Assembly: GCF_000023785.1 (NCBI RefSeq)
Contig: NC_012982.1
Location: 1 to 64,000, forward strand
From: Hirschia baltica ATCC 49814
GTDB taxonomy: Bacteria; Pseudomonadota; Alphaproteobacteria; Caulobacterales; Hyphomonadaceae
Direction of reading: 5' to 3'
Length of the DNA stretch: 64,000 nt
In this document: in pieces, positions 37,280 to 46,122 of the stretch
How the letters are laid out: every line of letters begins with the position of its first letter
Numbering within the stretch: the first letter of the stretch is position 1
The notes under the pieces: generated by a model
The model's input: only the letters and a program-made list of their open reading frames with translations
The model's database searches: none
What the model was told of the DNA's origin: nothing
Translations under genes and position numbers: made by a program

Positions 37280-38707
37280 GTGAATTTGTGCTGGTTTCGT
37301 CAGGATTTGAGACTATCTGATAACCCTGCTTTACGATCTGCGTTAAGCGACAATTCTGCAATTGCTTTATTTATTTTAGAAGAAACTGATACGCAGCGGC
37401 CAATGGGAAGCGCTTGTAAGGCTTGGCTACATGAATCACTTATCAGATTGCAAAGTGATCTTGAAGCGATTGGTGTACCGCTTGTTCTAAGGCGGGGCGA
37501 TGCCCGAGATATAATTCCAAAACTTACTTCTGATCTGAAAATCGACAATGTCTATTGGAACAGGCGCTATGACCCCAAAGACGTTGCAATAGACCGCGCT
37601 CTTATGGAGCACCTGAAAGAAGAGGGTGTGAATGTTGAGAGTTTCAAAGCGAATGTGCTGTTTGAGCCATGGGAGATTAAAAGCGCGGGCGCAGGGACAC
37701 CCTATAAGGTATTCTCTCCTTTCTGGAAGGCAGCTTTAAAAGAAGGTGTTCCTGCGCAAAGTTTAGCGGTTCCAACAAAAATCCAATCAAAACCCCAACT
37801 GGATCAATTGCCATTTGATAATTTGGAAGATTGGGATTTGATGCCAGCATCACCCAATTGGACGAATGGGTTTTGGGATGTCTGGGTTCCAGGTGAAGCG
37901 GGCGCTTTTGAACGGTTCAAAGAATTTCTGGAGATTAACTTGAAAGGTTATAGTCAGAATAGAGATGTTCCGTCTAAAAACCATACATCTTGTCTTTCTC
38001 CACATCTGCGTTTTGGAGAAATTTCACCGCTTCAGATTTGGCATGGTGTTCATGCCCATTCAGGCGGAGAAGTTGATAAGGATGGCTACAAATTTCTTGC
38101 TGAAGTGGGATGGAGAGAGTTTTCGCACTCTATTTTATTTTATGCAGACAATTTATCGCAAACGAATTGGAAATCAGATTTTGATGGTTTTGCGTGGGTT
38201 CAAGATGAAAATGGTTTAACGGCGTGGCAATCTGGGCAAACCGGTTATCCGCTGGTTGATGCTGGGATGCGAGAGCTATGGCAGACAGGCTATATACACA
38301 ATCGTGTGCGTATGGTGGTAGCCTCTTTTTTAATCAAACACCTTCGTATTGATTGGCGAGAAGGGGAGGCATGGTTTTGGGATACTTTGGTGGATGCATG
38401 TCCAGCGAATAATCCGGCAAGCTGGCAATGGGTTGCTGGTTCTGGTGCGGATGCATCGCCTTTTTTCAGGATTTTCAATCCAATCATGCAGTCTGAAAAA
38501 TTTGACCCAAAAGGTAGCTACATCCGCAAATGGGTGCCGGAGCTAGCGAATTTGGATAACAAATCTATTCACACACCATGGGAGGCACCTAAACTTGTTT
38601 TACAAGAAGTGGGGGTGAGGCTTGGTGAAAACTACCCCAAACCGATTGTGGATCACAAAACAGCACGAGATAAAGCTTTGGCGGCTTATAAGGATATGAC
38701 GGCTTAG
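37280..38707 (+). CDS. phr: Deoxyribodipyrimidine photolyase
   Basis: Light-dependent DNA-repair flavoprotein that splits cyclobutane pyrimidine dimers. The N-terminal antenna-binding domain begins LCWFRQDLRLSDNPAL. The FAD-binding C-terminal domain has LSPHLRFGEISP, WREF, GYPLVDAGMRELWQTGYIHNRVRMVVASFLIKHLRIDW and DACPANNPASWQWVAGSGADASPFFRIFNP. The tryptophans needed for electron transfer appear conserved. The best start is GTG at 37280 with GGGAGAG upstream, giving 475 residues; a TTG five codons earlier is possible. Its stop interlocks with the convergent DUF4188 gene. Confidence 0.94.
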   Translation: MNLCWFRQDLRLSDNPALRSALSDNSAIALFILEETDTQRPMGSACKAWLHESLIRLQSDLEAIGVPLVLRRGDARDIIPKLTSDLKIDNVYWNRRYDPKDVAIDRALMEHLKEEGVNVESFKANVLFEPWEIKSAGAGTPYKVFSPFWKAALKEGVPAQSLAVPTKIQSKPQLDQLPFDNLEDWDLMPASPNWTNGFWDVWVPGEAGAFERFKEFLEINLKGYSQNRDVPSKNHTSCLSPHLRFGEISPLQIWHGVHAHSGGEVDKDGYKFLAEVGWREFSHSILFYADNLSQTNWKSDFDGFAWVQDENGLTAWQSGQTGYPLVDAGMRELWQTGYIHNRVRMVVASFLIKHLRIDWREGEAWFWDTLVDACPANNPASWQWVAGSGADASPFFRIFNPIMQSEKFDPKGSYIRKWVPELANLDNKSIHTPWEAPKLVLQEVGVRLGENYPKPIVDHKTARDKALAAYKDMTA

Positions 38708-39207
38708 ACGCCTAACTTTGACCAATCGTCATTTTCATGGCCAAGGCGACCTTTCGCCGTGCGTAATTTACCTTTGGCGATGACCTGTTGTCCAACTTTG
38801 CCAAGGCCGTGATCGGGCATGTTGACATATAGGCATTCATATTCTGATTTTTTCACCATATAGGTTTCGTGCCACGTTCCAACATCACCATTTGTGCCGA
38901 CGGCTTTGTTCATCTTTCGCCACGCTGGAACATGAGCACATCCTTGATTGGATGCATAAGCATGTAGATGGTCAAAAGATTTCCAGTATTGAATAACCAT
39001 CATGCTTCCAAACCCCGGATGATAGCGATAATGCATCATGCCTAGTTCTGGGCGGCGAGCGAGTTCACGACACATGCGTGGCATGGCAATAAAAACGGGG
39101 AGCCATTTCCACACTTTCCACCATTTATTGATACGCATACCTGTCAGGAAGACGACAAAATCGTCTTCCATTTCAACCGTGACATAGTCATCATTCGTTG
39201 CAACCAT
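38704..39207 (-). CDS. DUF4188 domain protein
   Basis: A protein of about 167 residues matching DUF4188, a family with a dimeric alpha/beta-barrel fold related to haem-binding aldoxime dehydratases and monooxygenase-like proteins. Visible features are FVVFLTGMRINKWWKVWKWLPVFIAMPRMCREL, LGMMHYRYHPGFGSMMVIQYWKSFDHLHAYA and WHETYMVKKSEYECLYVNMP. The HETY and W-x-S-F-D-x-L segments are typical. Function is unknown. A GTG nine bases upstream is an alternative start. It overlaps the photolyase stop by four bases and is transcribed toward it. Confidence 0.78.
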   Translation of the reverse strand: MVATNDDYVTVEMEDDFVVFLTGMRINKWWKVWKWLPVFIAMPRMCRELARRPELGMMHYRYHPGFGSMMVIQYWKSFDHLHAYASNQGCAHVPAWRKMNKAVGTNGDVGTWHETYMVKKSEYECLYVNMPDHGLGKVGQQVIAKGKLRTAKGRLGHENDDWSKLGV

Positions 39208-39296
39208 GATCCCCACTTTCGGTCCGCAATGAAACTGGAATACCTTACAAAGGATGAAAAACCCAAGCGGATTTCACGTACTAAAAGACTTGAAAG

Positions 39297-40055
39297 CTAA
39301 TCTAGCAATTTTTCCATAAGTTCATCTGAGATATCGTAATTGCTATAGACATTTTGGACATCATCTAGATCTTCAAGAACTTCGATTAGCTTTAAGATTT
39401 TTCCAGCTGTTTCTTCGTCTTCTACAGGCACAAGATTCTGCGGTTTCCAGATAAGTTCGGTTGCAGAAGCTTCAACCTCGCCGAATTTTCCTTCTAGCGA
39501 AGAAGCAACATCCATCAGGTCTTCACGCGCTGTGTATATAATGTGCGCATCACCATCAAACTCAACATCATCAGCTCCAGCTTCGATTGCTGCTTCCATC
39601 ACAGCATCTTCGCCACCAGCTTCAGCGGAAAATACAATTTGGCCAACCTGGTCAAAACCAAAGGAAACCGCGCCGGTTTCACCAAGATTACCACCATTTT
39701 TGGTGAAGGATGCACGCACATCACCGCCAGAACGGTTTTTGTTATCTGTTGAACATTCTACAATCAGGCCAACACCACCAGAAGCAAAACCCTCATAGCG
39801 AATTTCTTCATATTGCTCCATGTCGCCGCCAACGGCTTTATCAATTGCACGGGTGATATTGTCTTTAGGCATGGATGCACCGCGCGCATTGGCAATGGCC
39901 AGACGCAGGCGAGGATTCATGTCCGGATCACCACTGCCACCCATTTTTGCGGCGATTGTTATTTCTTTGGAGAGCTTTGCGAAAATTTTCGCTTTTTTCT
40001 TATCTTGAGCACCCTTGCGGTGCTGAATATTCGCCCATTTGGAGTGGCCGGCCAT
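39297..40055 (-). CDS. YebC/PmpR family protein (TACO1-like)
   Basis: A 252-residue member of the YebC/TACO1 family: MAGHSKWANIQHRKGAQDKKKAKIFAKLSKEITIAAKMGG at the N-terminus, MPKDNITRAIDKAVGG, then YEGFASGGVGLIVECSTDNKNR. Members have been described as transcriptional regulators and, more recently, as ribosome-associated factors relieving translation stalls. The start at 40055 is the universally conserved MAGHSKW; an in-frame ATG 48 bases upstream is not conserved. The neighbourhood lacks ruvABC, with which yebC is often linked. Confidence 0.94.
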   Translation of the reverse strand: MAGHSKWANIQHRKGAQDKKKAKIFAKLSKEITIAAKMGGSGDPDMNPRLRLAIANARGASMPKDNITRAIDKAVGGDMEQYEEIRYEGFASGGVGLIVECSTDNKNRSGGDVRASFTKNGGNLGETGAVSFGFDQVGQIVFSAEAGGEDAVMEAAIEAGADDVEFDGDAHIIYTAREDLMDVASSLEGKFGEVEASATELIWKPQNLVPVEDEETAGKILKLIEVLEDLDDVQNVYSNYDISDELMEKLLD

Positions 40056-40142
40056 GGCTGCCTCTTCTTTAATAAATACTTGGATTGAGGGTGTGTAGCC
40101 CATTCAGCAGCTTTTCGGCAAGGGATAGGAAAAAACTGATTG

Positions 40143-40892
40143 CTATTGCAAAGGGTGTAGCGCTGAATCAGGCTGACCGTGGATGAATGTATCAACCCAG
40201 AAAGGCACGATTGTTGACGCAGGACCATAATTTGTATGGTCAAACGAAGTGGCGTTTGCTGAAGGTTTTTGATTCAATTCGACCGTGACTGCTCCGGTCT
40301 TTTTTGCGAGGTTTACAAAATCTGCGGTCGGATAGACGGAGCCTGATGTGCCAATCGAAACAAATAAATCACATTCATCTAAGGCGGCTTGAATTTTGTC
40401 CATGTGATAGGGTTTTTCCCCAGCCCAGACGATGTCGGGTCGCATGGTTTTTTTATTTTTACAATTGGAGCAGATTGTCTGCGTGATAAGGTCACCCATG
40501 CATTTTATTCTTATATTGCAGATCGTACAAAAAGCTGAATTTAGGTCGCCAAGAATATGAATGACATCTGTCGTACCTGCTTTTTCATGTAAATCGTCGA
40601 CATTCTTTGTAATTATTGTCAATTTTGTTCTGGAGCCTAATAATTGGTCCTGTAAATAAGCGATATGGCAGTGGGTTTTGTTAGGCTGTATTTTTTTTAA
40701 ATCCATACGACGCTTGTTATAGAAATCATGCACTAATTCTGGATTTTTGCGAAAAGTATCTGGCCGAAAGAAGTTTTCCATTTCTTTGCGAGTCCATATT
40801 TCATCCTCATTTCGATAGACAGGAATTCCAGATTCTACGGATACACCAGCTCCGGTGAGCAAAACAACATGCTTAAATTGTACGTAATTCAT
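40143..40892 (-). CDS. Sirtuin (class III NAD-dependent protein deacylase)
   Basis: NAD-dependent lysine deacylase of about 249 residues: LLTGAGVSVESGIPVYR (NAD-binding), TKNVDDLHEKAG (catalytic region with the His replaced locally by the family's later HILGDLNS), zinc cysteines CTIC and CSNC, and RPDIVWAGEKPY. The FYNKRR motif supplies the Tyr and Arg that in CobB/SIRT5 bind succinyl or malonyl groups, so desuccinylase activity is plausible. The region looks AT-richer than its neighbours. The ATG at 40892 lacks a clear Shine-Dalgarno sequence; a TTG lies 12 bases upstream. Confidence 0.87.
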   Translation of the reverse strand: MNYVQFKHVVLLTGAGVSVESGIPVYRNEDEIWTRKEMENFFRPDTFRKNPELVHDFYNKRRMDLKKIQPNKTHCHIAYLQDQLLGSRTKLTIITKNVDDLHEKAGTTDVIHILGDLNSAFCTICNIRIKCMGDLITQTICSNCKNKKTMRPDIVWAGEKPYHMDKIQAALDECDLFVSIGTSGSVYPTADFVNLAKKTGAVTVELNQKPSANATSFDHTNYGPASTIVPFWVDTFIHGQPDSALHPLQ

Positions 40893-41005
40893 TATAAAAT
40901 TCAATAAGATATAAGATTAATCAGCAGTATAGCAATAATGCAATTAACCATAAATCTATTCAATTACCTGCGCAAGTATTTGGAAGTTGTGCAGGTCGAA
41001 TTTGA

Positions 41006-41143
41006 CTATTGGTCTGAGTCTATTGGTTTGGCGTTCATGACTTTCACAACAACCCAAGCTGTTAGTCCTAAGCAAACCAGTATTAATGAGCCAAAACCGA
41101 TGAGCGCATATATCGCGAGTGGGTCGACATGTAATTTACTCAT
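41006..41143 (-). CDS. Small single-span membrane protein (45 residues)
   Basis: A 45-residue protein with one strongly hydrophobic segment (LAIYALIGFGSLILVCLGLTAWVVVKVM, about residues 10-37) and a polar C-terminus. The ATG is preceded by GGGAG at a seven-base spacing, which sets this start apart from the longer frame reading from 41191. No homologue is recognised. It lies alone between the sirtuin and the subtilase operon. The strong ribosome-binding site and clear membrane span make a real gene likely despite its size. Confidence 0.6.
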   Translation of the reverse strand: MSKLHVDPLAIYALIGFGSLILVCLGLTAWVVVKVMNAKPIDSDQ

Positions 41144-41448
41144 TTTGCAACTCCCAAAAATATCGAAGGTATTTGAAATGAAGAATACCATAAATCCACT
41201 ATTAAAGTAAGGAGATTATTCGTGGAGATAAAGATGGTGTGCAATTGCAGCGCTGGGTATCGAGTTTGAAGGCCTTAATGTCAGTCCATAAATAGATTTA
41301 ATTCTCAACTTTATATATTGTCTGACATTATGTGGTCGCAAATCGAGTTCATTAAGGTAAATGGAATGGGTTGATTGAAGGGGTATAATTGCTCTTTAAA
41401 AGGCTGATCATTCAATTGCATTAACATAAACAGGCTGTGAGATCCGAA
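41144..41448. other. Gene-free region upstream of the subtilase operon
   Basis: About 305 AT-rich bases. They contain a TATAAT at 41384-41389 without a clear -35 box, and a 15-codon GTG-initiated reading frame at 41222-41269 preceded by AGGAG at seven-base spacing. The latter might be a leader peptide or chance. No terminator, tRNA or strong repeat was seen. The promoter of the 41.4-46.4 kb operon should lie here. Confidence 0.4.
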
Positions 41449-43680
41449 ATGACCAAGTGGAAAAGTTTCAAAACGCTTTTAGGTGCTGGTGTGTTTGCCG
41501 CGTTTGGGTTGGTGACAGGGTGTGAACAAGCTGAACAAAAACAGCAGAATTTTGAAATTCTGACAGAAAAAGTACAAGAACAACTCACACATGATGTTCT
41601 TGGTGAAGCCAATGCAATTGATTACTTAGAACAGGCCCCAATTGAAGCCAGAGCGATGTCAGGTTCTATTGTAACAGCTTCTGTAGTGCCAGAACAAAGT
41701 CTGGAAGAGGCTTTGAAAACGGAAAGCTATTTTGTCATTGGCTCGGTGATAGCAAAGCCAAAAGAATCTCTCACGACAGTCGTTGAAGAAGAGATGCCGG
41801 CCTCAAGTCAATTGCCAGAAGCAGAAGAGACGCAAGTCGCTGAAGCGATTGTTACAGAGTCAGAATTCGCAGCAATAGAGCAAGCTGTTCCAGATGTGGT
41901 TCGTAGTCTGAAACCCAATGAAATGAGTAAGAATAATGGACAAATTCGTTTGTCCAATGATGCCCGCACGCAGGTGAAGCGTGCAATGCATGCTAATCGG
42001 AATATGGAGCGAATTGAAAACTTTGAGACACGAGAGTCGGTTTTAAAAAAACTGGAACCACCTAGAGAAGCTGTTCAGAAAATTCAAAAATTTAAGCGTG
42101 ATGTGCGTGTTCGCAAGGAACTCAATCAAGTTGCCGCGCTGGATGCCAGATCTAAAGCGCTAAAACGTCTGGAAAATATGGGTTTGTCGGGTGCTGCTTA
42201 TGCGCGTGATGGCGGCAATATGGTCATTAATATCGGTATGGATCCGACAGGTTACCAGCGCGATGATAAACCGAGACTCAATGAAAAGTTCAAAAGATTT
42301 GCACCGCACAAGCTGAAGTCTGAAGATAAAATACAAGATTGCTCCAAAGATTCCACACGCACAGCAATGCGTTCAGATGCTGAGCTAGCAACACGATGTG
42401 TTGTAGAAGATCTACGTGCGTCGGGTGATTATGAATATGTTGAACCAGACTATATTTTCACAAATCAATTTGAGATCCGCCCCAAAAACCTTCCAGTTAC
42501 GCCAATTACGACAAGCTCTGGTTTAAACCCAAACGATCCATTATGGGGTTTTCAATGGCATTTCAAAAATCAAGGTACTGGCGAAGATGAGTCTGAAGGC
42601 GGTGCCGGATTTGCAAATTTCTGGAGTAGAGCAAATCAAACTGGATCTGCTGGTGTGACTGTTGCGGTTATCGACACGGGCCTTCAAATGGACCACCCAG
42701 ACATAAAATCATCTCGTAATTTAGCCCCAGGTTTTGATATGGTATCAGATCCATTCATGGGAAATGATGGTGATGGTCGCGACTCCGATCCTAATGATCC
42801 GGGGGATGCATGTGATCCAACAGACCCATTAGCGCAAGACACTTTTCACGGAACGCACGTTGCAGGAACAGTTGGTGCAGCTTCAACAGATAATTCATCT
42901 GGTGTTGCTGGTGGCGCATGGAATGTGACGATTGTGCCAGTGCGTGCGCTTGGTCGGTGTGGTGGTCAGCTGTCTGATATTAATGATGCAATTCGCTGGG
43001 CGGCGGGTGTTGTGCCAGCGCGTGATGATCTGGGAGATGAAATCTGGAACGCGAATCCAGCGGATATTATAAATCTCTCAATTGGTCTCTTTGAAAGCTG
43101 TCCGGCGTCTATGCAGGAAGCAATTAATGATGCGACGGATGCGGGTGTTGTTGTTGTGGCTGCAGCCGGGAATGCGCGTATTGATACCAAATATTATGCA
43201 CCAGGCGGATGTCAGAATGTGGTGTCTGTGGCGGCTTCAGATGCGCGCGGTATGCTAACGCCTTATTCCAATTATGGTGAGGCTGTAGATATTCTTGCAC
43301 CAGGTGGTGACCTGACGCGAGATGATAATGGTGATGGTCGTCCAGATGGTGTTCTGTCGACAAAATATGCAAAAAATTGCTATGATCCGGTTACGAATGA
43401 GCCTGTTGAATCATGTTATTATGCCTATGAAAGCGGAACTTCTATGGCGGCTCCTCATGTCTCTGCGGCGTTGGCTTTGATCAAGTCTCAATTCCCGCTT
43501 GCGACAAGTGAAGAGCTGACATCTCGTTTGAAATCAGCGACAAATTCCAGATCACAATTGCAATGTTCAGGAAAATGTACACATTATCCCGGATCAGAGC
43601 CTATCCCTGGGCAGGAAGGTATGTGCTTTAGACCATGTGGAGGCGTAGCTCTCGACTTGGCTAATGCCCAGCTGGATTAG
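41449..43680 (+). CDS. S8 family serine peptidase (subtilase), predicted lipoprotein
   Basis: Predicted secreted, lipid-anchored subtilisin-like protease of 743 residues. The signal peptide ends in lipobox LVTGC. A long N-terminal region (about 30-340) rich in Glu, Gln and Lys ends in a propeptide-like stretch (VVEDLRASGDYEYVEPDYIF). The S8 domain has Asp409 in VAVIDTGLQMDHP, His467 in FHGTHVAGTVGA and Ser665 in SGTSMAAPHVSAALAL, a complete catalytic triad. An Asp-rich insert (NDGDGRDSDPNDPGDACDP) suits calcium binding, and extra Cys pairs suggest disulphides. A GTG 12 bases upstream is an alternative start. It is the first gene of a five-gene operon. Confidence 0.88.
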   Translation: MTKWKSFKTLLGAGVFAAFGLVTGCEQAEQKQQNFEILTEKVQEQLTHDVLGEANAIDYLEQAPIEARAMSGSIVTASVVPEQSLEEALKTESYFVIGSVIAKPKESLTTVVEEEMPASSQLPEAEETQVAEAIVTESEFAAIEQAVPDVVRSLKPNEMSKNNGQIRLSNDARTQVKRAMHANRNMERIENFETRESVLKKLEPPREAVQKIQKFKRDVRVRKELNQVAALDARSKALKRLENMGLSGAAYARDGGNMVINIGMDPTGYQRDDKPRLNEKFKRFAPHKLKSEDKIQDCSKDSTRTAMRSDAELATRCVVEDLRASGDYEYVEPDYIFTNQFEIRPKNLPVTPITTSSGLNPNDPLWGFQWHFKNQGTGEDESEGGAGFANFWSRANQTGSAGVTVAVIDTGLQMDHPDIKSSRNLAPGFDMVSDPFMGNDGDGRDSDPNDPGDACDPTDPLAQDTFHGTHVAGTVGAASTDNSSGVAGGAWNVTIVPVRALGRCGGQLSDINDAIRWAAGVVPARDDLGDEIWNANPADIINLSIGLFESCPASMQEAINDATDAGVVVVAAAGNARIDTKYYAPGGCQNVVSVAASDARGMLTPYSNYGEAVDILAPGGDLTRDDNGDGRPDGVLSTKYAKNCYDPVTNEPVESCYYAYESGTSMAAPHVSAALALIKSQFPLATSEELTSRLKSATNSRSQLQCSGKCTHYPGSEPIPGQEGMCFRPCGGVALDLANAQLD

Positions 43681-43760
43681 GTTGAAAGCATGTTCGGATA
43701 TGGTTCAGCATAGCTTTGTTATGCTCGGGTATGTCATATCTAATGCACAAAAGGGGTTTG

Positions 43761-44327
43761 ATGATGGATAAGGATAGCGAAAAGAAAACAAAACTGGCAC
43801 CAGTCATCGCCATGTTGTGCGGATTGTTCACGGCTTTTGGCTGTGGTTTCATCCTGTCTGAACCTATGGGAAATTTTGACGCAGAACTTGCCGAGCACAA
43901 TGACCAAACAGCTCAGACCCCAGAGATAATTCCGACTTCCTATCAAGATGTGCGTACGGGTGGAGTTCAACCTGCGCAAAATCCTGCAGGTGGTATGCCT
44001 CCCAAATTTGGGCCTGCACCTGAAATTGTCGTCATGTTGAAAAATGACAAGGAAGCTGATCGGATTTGCGATATTTTCTGGAAAGATAAGGCGGCAGGTC
44101 GAGCAGAGTTTGATAAATTGTTTCAAGGTCAAGCCGGACTTACGAACTTAAGGCTGAAGCGCGTTTCCTATTCAAACGAATTTGTCGTTGATTTAAACCC
44201 TGATAAGGTTGATGCGCGCTCAGATTTGAAATCTGAATATATGGATGCCGTTAAACGACTTAAAAAATTACAAAATATCGCTTATGCCGAGCCAAATGCG
44301 ACGGCACAACCGGGGAAAAATAGATGA
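43761..44327 (+). CDS. Membrane-anchored protein resembling a free-standing subtilase propeptide
   Basis: A protein of 188 residues with a short charged N-terminus, one hydrophobic segment (LAPVIAMLCGLFTAFGCGFIL) that could be a signal anchor or an atypical lipoprotein signal, a linker rich in Pro, Gln and Gly, and a C-terminal domain of about 100 residues. That domain ends LKSEYMDAVKRLKKLQNIAYAEPNATAQP, which resembles the end of inhibitor-I9/S8 propeptides, as does the subtilase's own YEYVEPDYIF. It sits 80 bases downstream of the subtilase gene and overlaps the next gene by ATGA. An inhibitor or folding-chaperone role for the protease is inference. Confidence 0.6.
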   Translation: MMDKDSEKKTKLAPVIAMLCGLFTAFGCGFILSEPMGNFDAELAEHNDQTAQTPEIIPTSYQDVRTGGVQPAQNPAGGMPPKFGPAPEIVVMLKNDKEADRICDIFWKDKAAGRAEFDKLFQGQAGLTNLRLKRVSYSNEFVVDLNPDKVDARSDLKSEYMDAVKRLKKLQNIAYAEPNATAQPGKNR

Positions 44328-44947
44328 TTAAGAATAAGCTTGTTCGATTTGGTCTGCCTGCATTTGCTTTGATTGGTCTTGTCTCCTGTGAAGATGCTGT
44401 TGAAACTGAAACAGCAACAAGTCCAGCCAGTATAGAAACTGGTGTAGTAGAAGATTTATCAGGTGCGGAAACACCTAAACAAGCCAAACGTGATGTTGAT
44501 TGGGCTGCTGCACGTCAAGCGCGTATCCAAGCCATTGAAGCGGGAATAAGCGCAGATGCGGTATTGGCGCAGGCAGCAGGGAATGCATCCTTAAGCCCGG
44601 TTCCTGTGATGTTGCCGTCCGGTATTGTTATGCCAGCCAATTCAAAACAGACAGTTGCATTCACCCCAGATGGCTATTTTGCAAGCTATCCGGGTGCAAA
44701 ATACGATATTATCGTGAACGGCACGAATGAGGTTTATGATACGTCCTCGGCAACTGCGAATGCGGATGATCTTGAGGAAATGAAGTTTGACGAGATGGAA
44801 GCGGGTGCTCAGATTGCATTCTCTCGTTTTGGTGCCGACTATTTGGTTGAGTTTGAATGTAATATTTTAGATGGCGATACGAGCTGTATTACTGAAGAAG
44901 AGGCCAAAGCCGTTGTAAATGGGTTATTTGTGGCTGTTGCGGAATAG
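44324..44947 (+). CDS. Lipoprotein of unknown function in the subtilase operon
   Basis: A 207-residue predicted lipoprotein: signal peptide ending in LVSC (Cys22), an acidic Thr/Glu-rich linker, a helical part (DWAAARQARIQAIEAGISADAVLAQAA) and a C-terminal domain containing YFASYPGAKYDIIVNGTNEVYDT, two cysteines (ECNILDGDTSC) and an acidic end. No family is recognised. Its ATG overlaps the stop of the propeptide-like gene, so it is translated with it. Shared export signals along the operon suggest that it acts in the periplasm with the protease and the M23 peptidase. Confidence 0.72.
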   Translation: MIKNKLVRFGLPAFALIGLVSCEDAVETETATSPASIETGVVEDLSGAETPKQAKRDVDWAAARQARIQAIEAGISADAVLAQAAGNASLSPVPVMLPSGIVMPANSKQTVAFTPDGYFASYPGAKYDIIVNGTNEVYDTSSATANADDLEEMKFDEMEAGAQIAFSRFGADYLVEFECNILDGDTSCITEEEAKAVVNGLFVAVAE

Positions 44948-44995
44948 ATAATAAAGCCAAAATGACTGGGTGGTTGAGTAGTAGAGGGGTGTTAA

Positions 44996-46120
44996 ATGGT
45001 TGGATTGGATAGAATACGGCCATTGTCGGGTGGCAAAAAACGTCTCGCGTCTAAATCAATGACGGGGATTGTTTTAGGGGTGGCGATAATTGTTGGCGGG
45101 TGTGACTATCTGCTTGAGCCAATAGAAGAGCCAGGTGCGCAACCCACACCCAAACCATCAGCACCTATTACACCCACGCCTTCGCCAACATCTGACCCTA
45201 TTTCTCCTATCCCCACTTCAACTCCATTGCCGGAAGAAACAGGTGCAGTTGGATCTGATGAAAATACGGATGATCTGACTGATTCTGATCTAGTAGATCA
45301 AGAGGAAGAGGTTGTCGAAGAGCCAGTGTCCAATGATGATACTTCGGAAACTTCGCCTGAAACAGAACCCACTGCAACTCCGACACCGACACCAGAAAAG
45401 CCTTTGCCTACACCAAGCGCAACGCCTTCGCCTGATCCAGTCATTGAACCGGTTTTTGAATACCGTCCTCCAGGCGATTTAGAGCCAAATAGTGGGTCGG
45501 GGGCAGAAGAATTGACCGTTTATGTGCCTGATATGGTCTTCCCGATAAAAACTGCGCCAGCGCACCCTCAGTCGCAAGTTTATAGATATGGTGGCGGCAT
45601 CGGGGGTGGTGACCAATGTGATGAACGCAATTTTGAAATTGCGTGGCGTGACAATTTTTGTGAAAATAGAACACGGACGACAACGTCTCCGTATTGCCCA
45701 TCTCAAGGCGTGCATGTTGGACAGGATATTCGTGTGGGTACACCAGAAGGCTGTATGGCAGAACGCCGATTATTGCCCGAAGAACGCAAACGATATGAAG
45801 TTGTTGCCGCTGAAGATGGCTACATTTCCAATATCGGTAGCTACACTGTGAATGTGCGGGCTGGCGGACGAATTTACCGCTATATGCACATGAACATGCG
45901 GGCATTGCAGGTTACATTGGGGCAGCAAGTGAAAGCCGGTGATGTTATCGGATATGTGTCCAATGATTTTGGTGGAACGCCGACGACACTGCATTTGCAT
46001 TTTGAAATAAAGATAAACACAGCTGAATATGGTTGGACGTGGGCACCGCCTTATACATCACTGGTCAAAGCCTATGAGCGCCGCGAGAATGCACCGGGCG
46101 AAATGGTTTTGGAAAATTAG
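44996..46120 (+). CDS. M23 family metallopeptidase, predicted lipoprotein
   Basis: Predicted lipid-anchored LytM/peptidase M23 protein of 374 residues. The N-terminus has a basic stretch, a hydrophobic segment and the lipobox-like VGGC (Cys36). A Pro/Thr/Ser and acidic linker runs to about residue 160. The M23 domain shows zinc ligands HVGQD (His240, Asp244) and HLHFE (His333, His335), so it is probably catalytically competent, unlike degenerate EnvC/NlpD-type domains. Expected activity is peptidoglycan endopeptidase, although protein substrates are possible. AGGGG precedes the ATG by seven bases. It belongs to the subtilase operon. Confidence 0.85.
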   Translation: MVGLDRIRPLSGGKKRLASKSMTGIVLGVAIIVGGCDYLLEPIEEPGAQPTPKPSAPITPTPSPTSDPISPIPTSTPLPEETGAVGSDENTDDLTDSDLVDQEEEVVEEPVSNDDTSETSPETEPTATPTPTPEKPLPTPSATPSPDPVIEPVFEYRPPGDLEPNSGSGAEELTVYVPDMVFPIKTAPAHPQSQVYRYGGGIGGGDQCDERNFEIAWRDNFCENRTRTTTSPYCPSQGVHVGQDIRVGTPEGCMAERRLLPEERKRYEVVAAEDGYISNIGSYTVNVRAGGRIYRYMHMNMRALQVTLGQQVKAGDVIGYVSNDFGGTPTTLHLHFEIKINTAEYGWTWAPPYTSLVKAYERRENAPGEMVLEN

Positions 46121-46122
46121 GT

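Noticed and set aside
40938-41210. Plus-strand 90-codon frame antisense to the small membrane protein
   Set aside because: It has no ribosome-binding site and a composition unlike a protein; the minus-strand frame has a strong Shine-Dalgarno sequence and a clear membrane span.
43124-43372. Minus-strand frame rich in His within the subtilase gene
   Set aside because: It is the antisense reading of the S8 catalytic domain; the His-rich look comes from Gly/Asp codons on the sense strand.
45441-45905. 154-codon minus-strand frame inside the M23 peptidase gene
   Set aside because: It lies wholly antisense to the conserved M23 domain and has no recognisable features.
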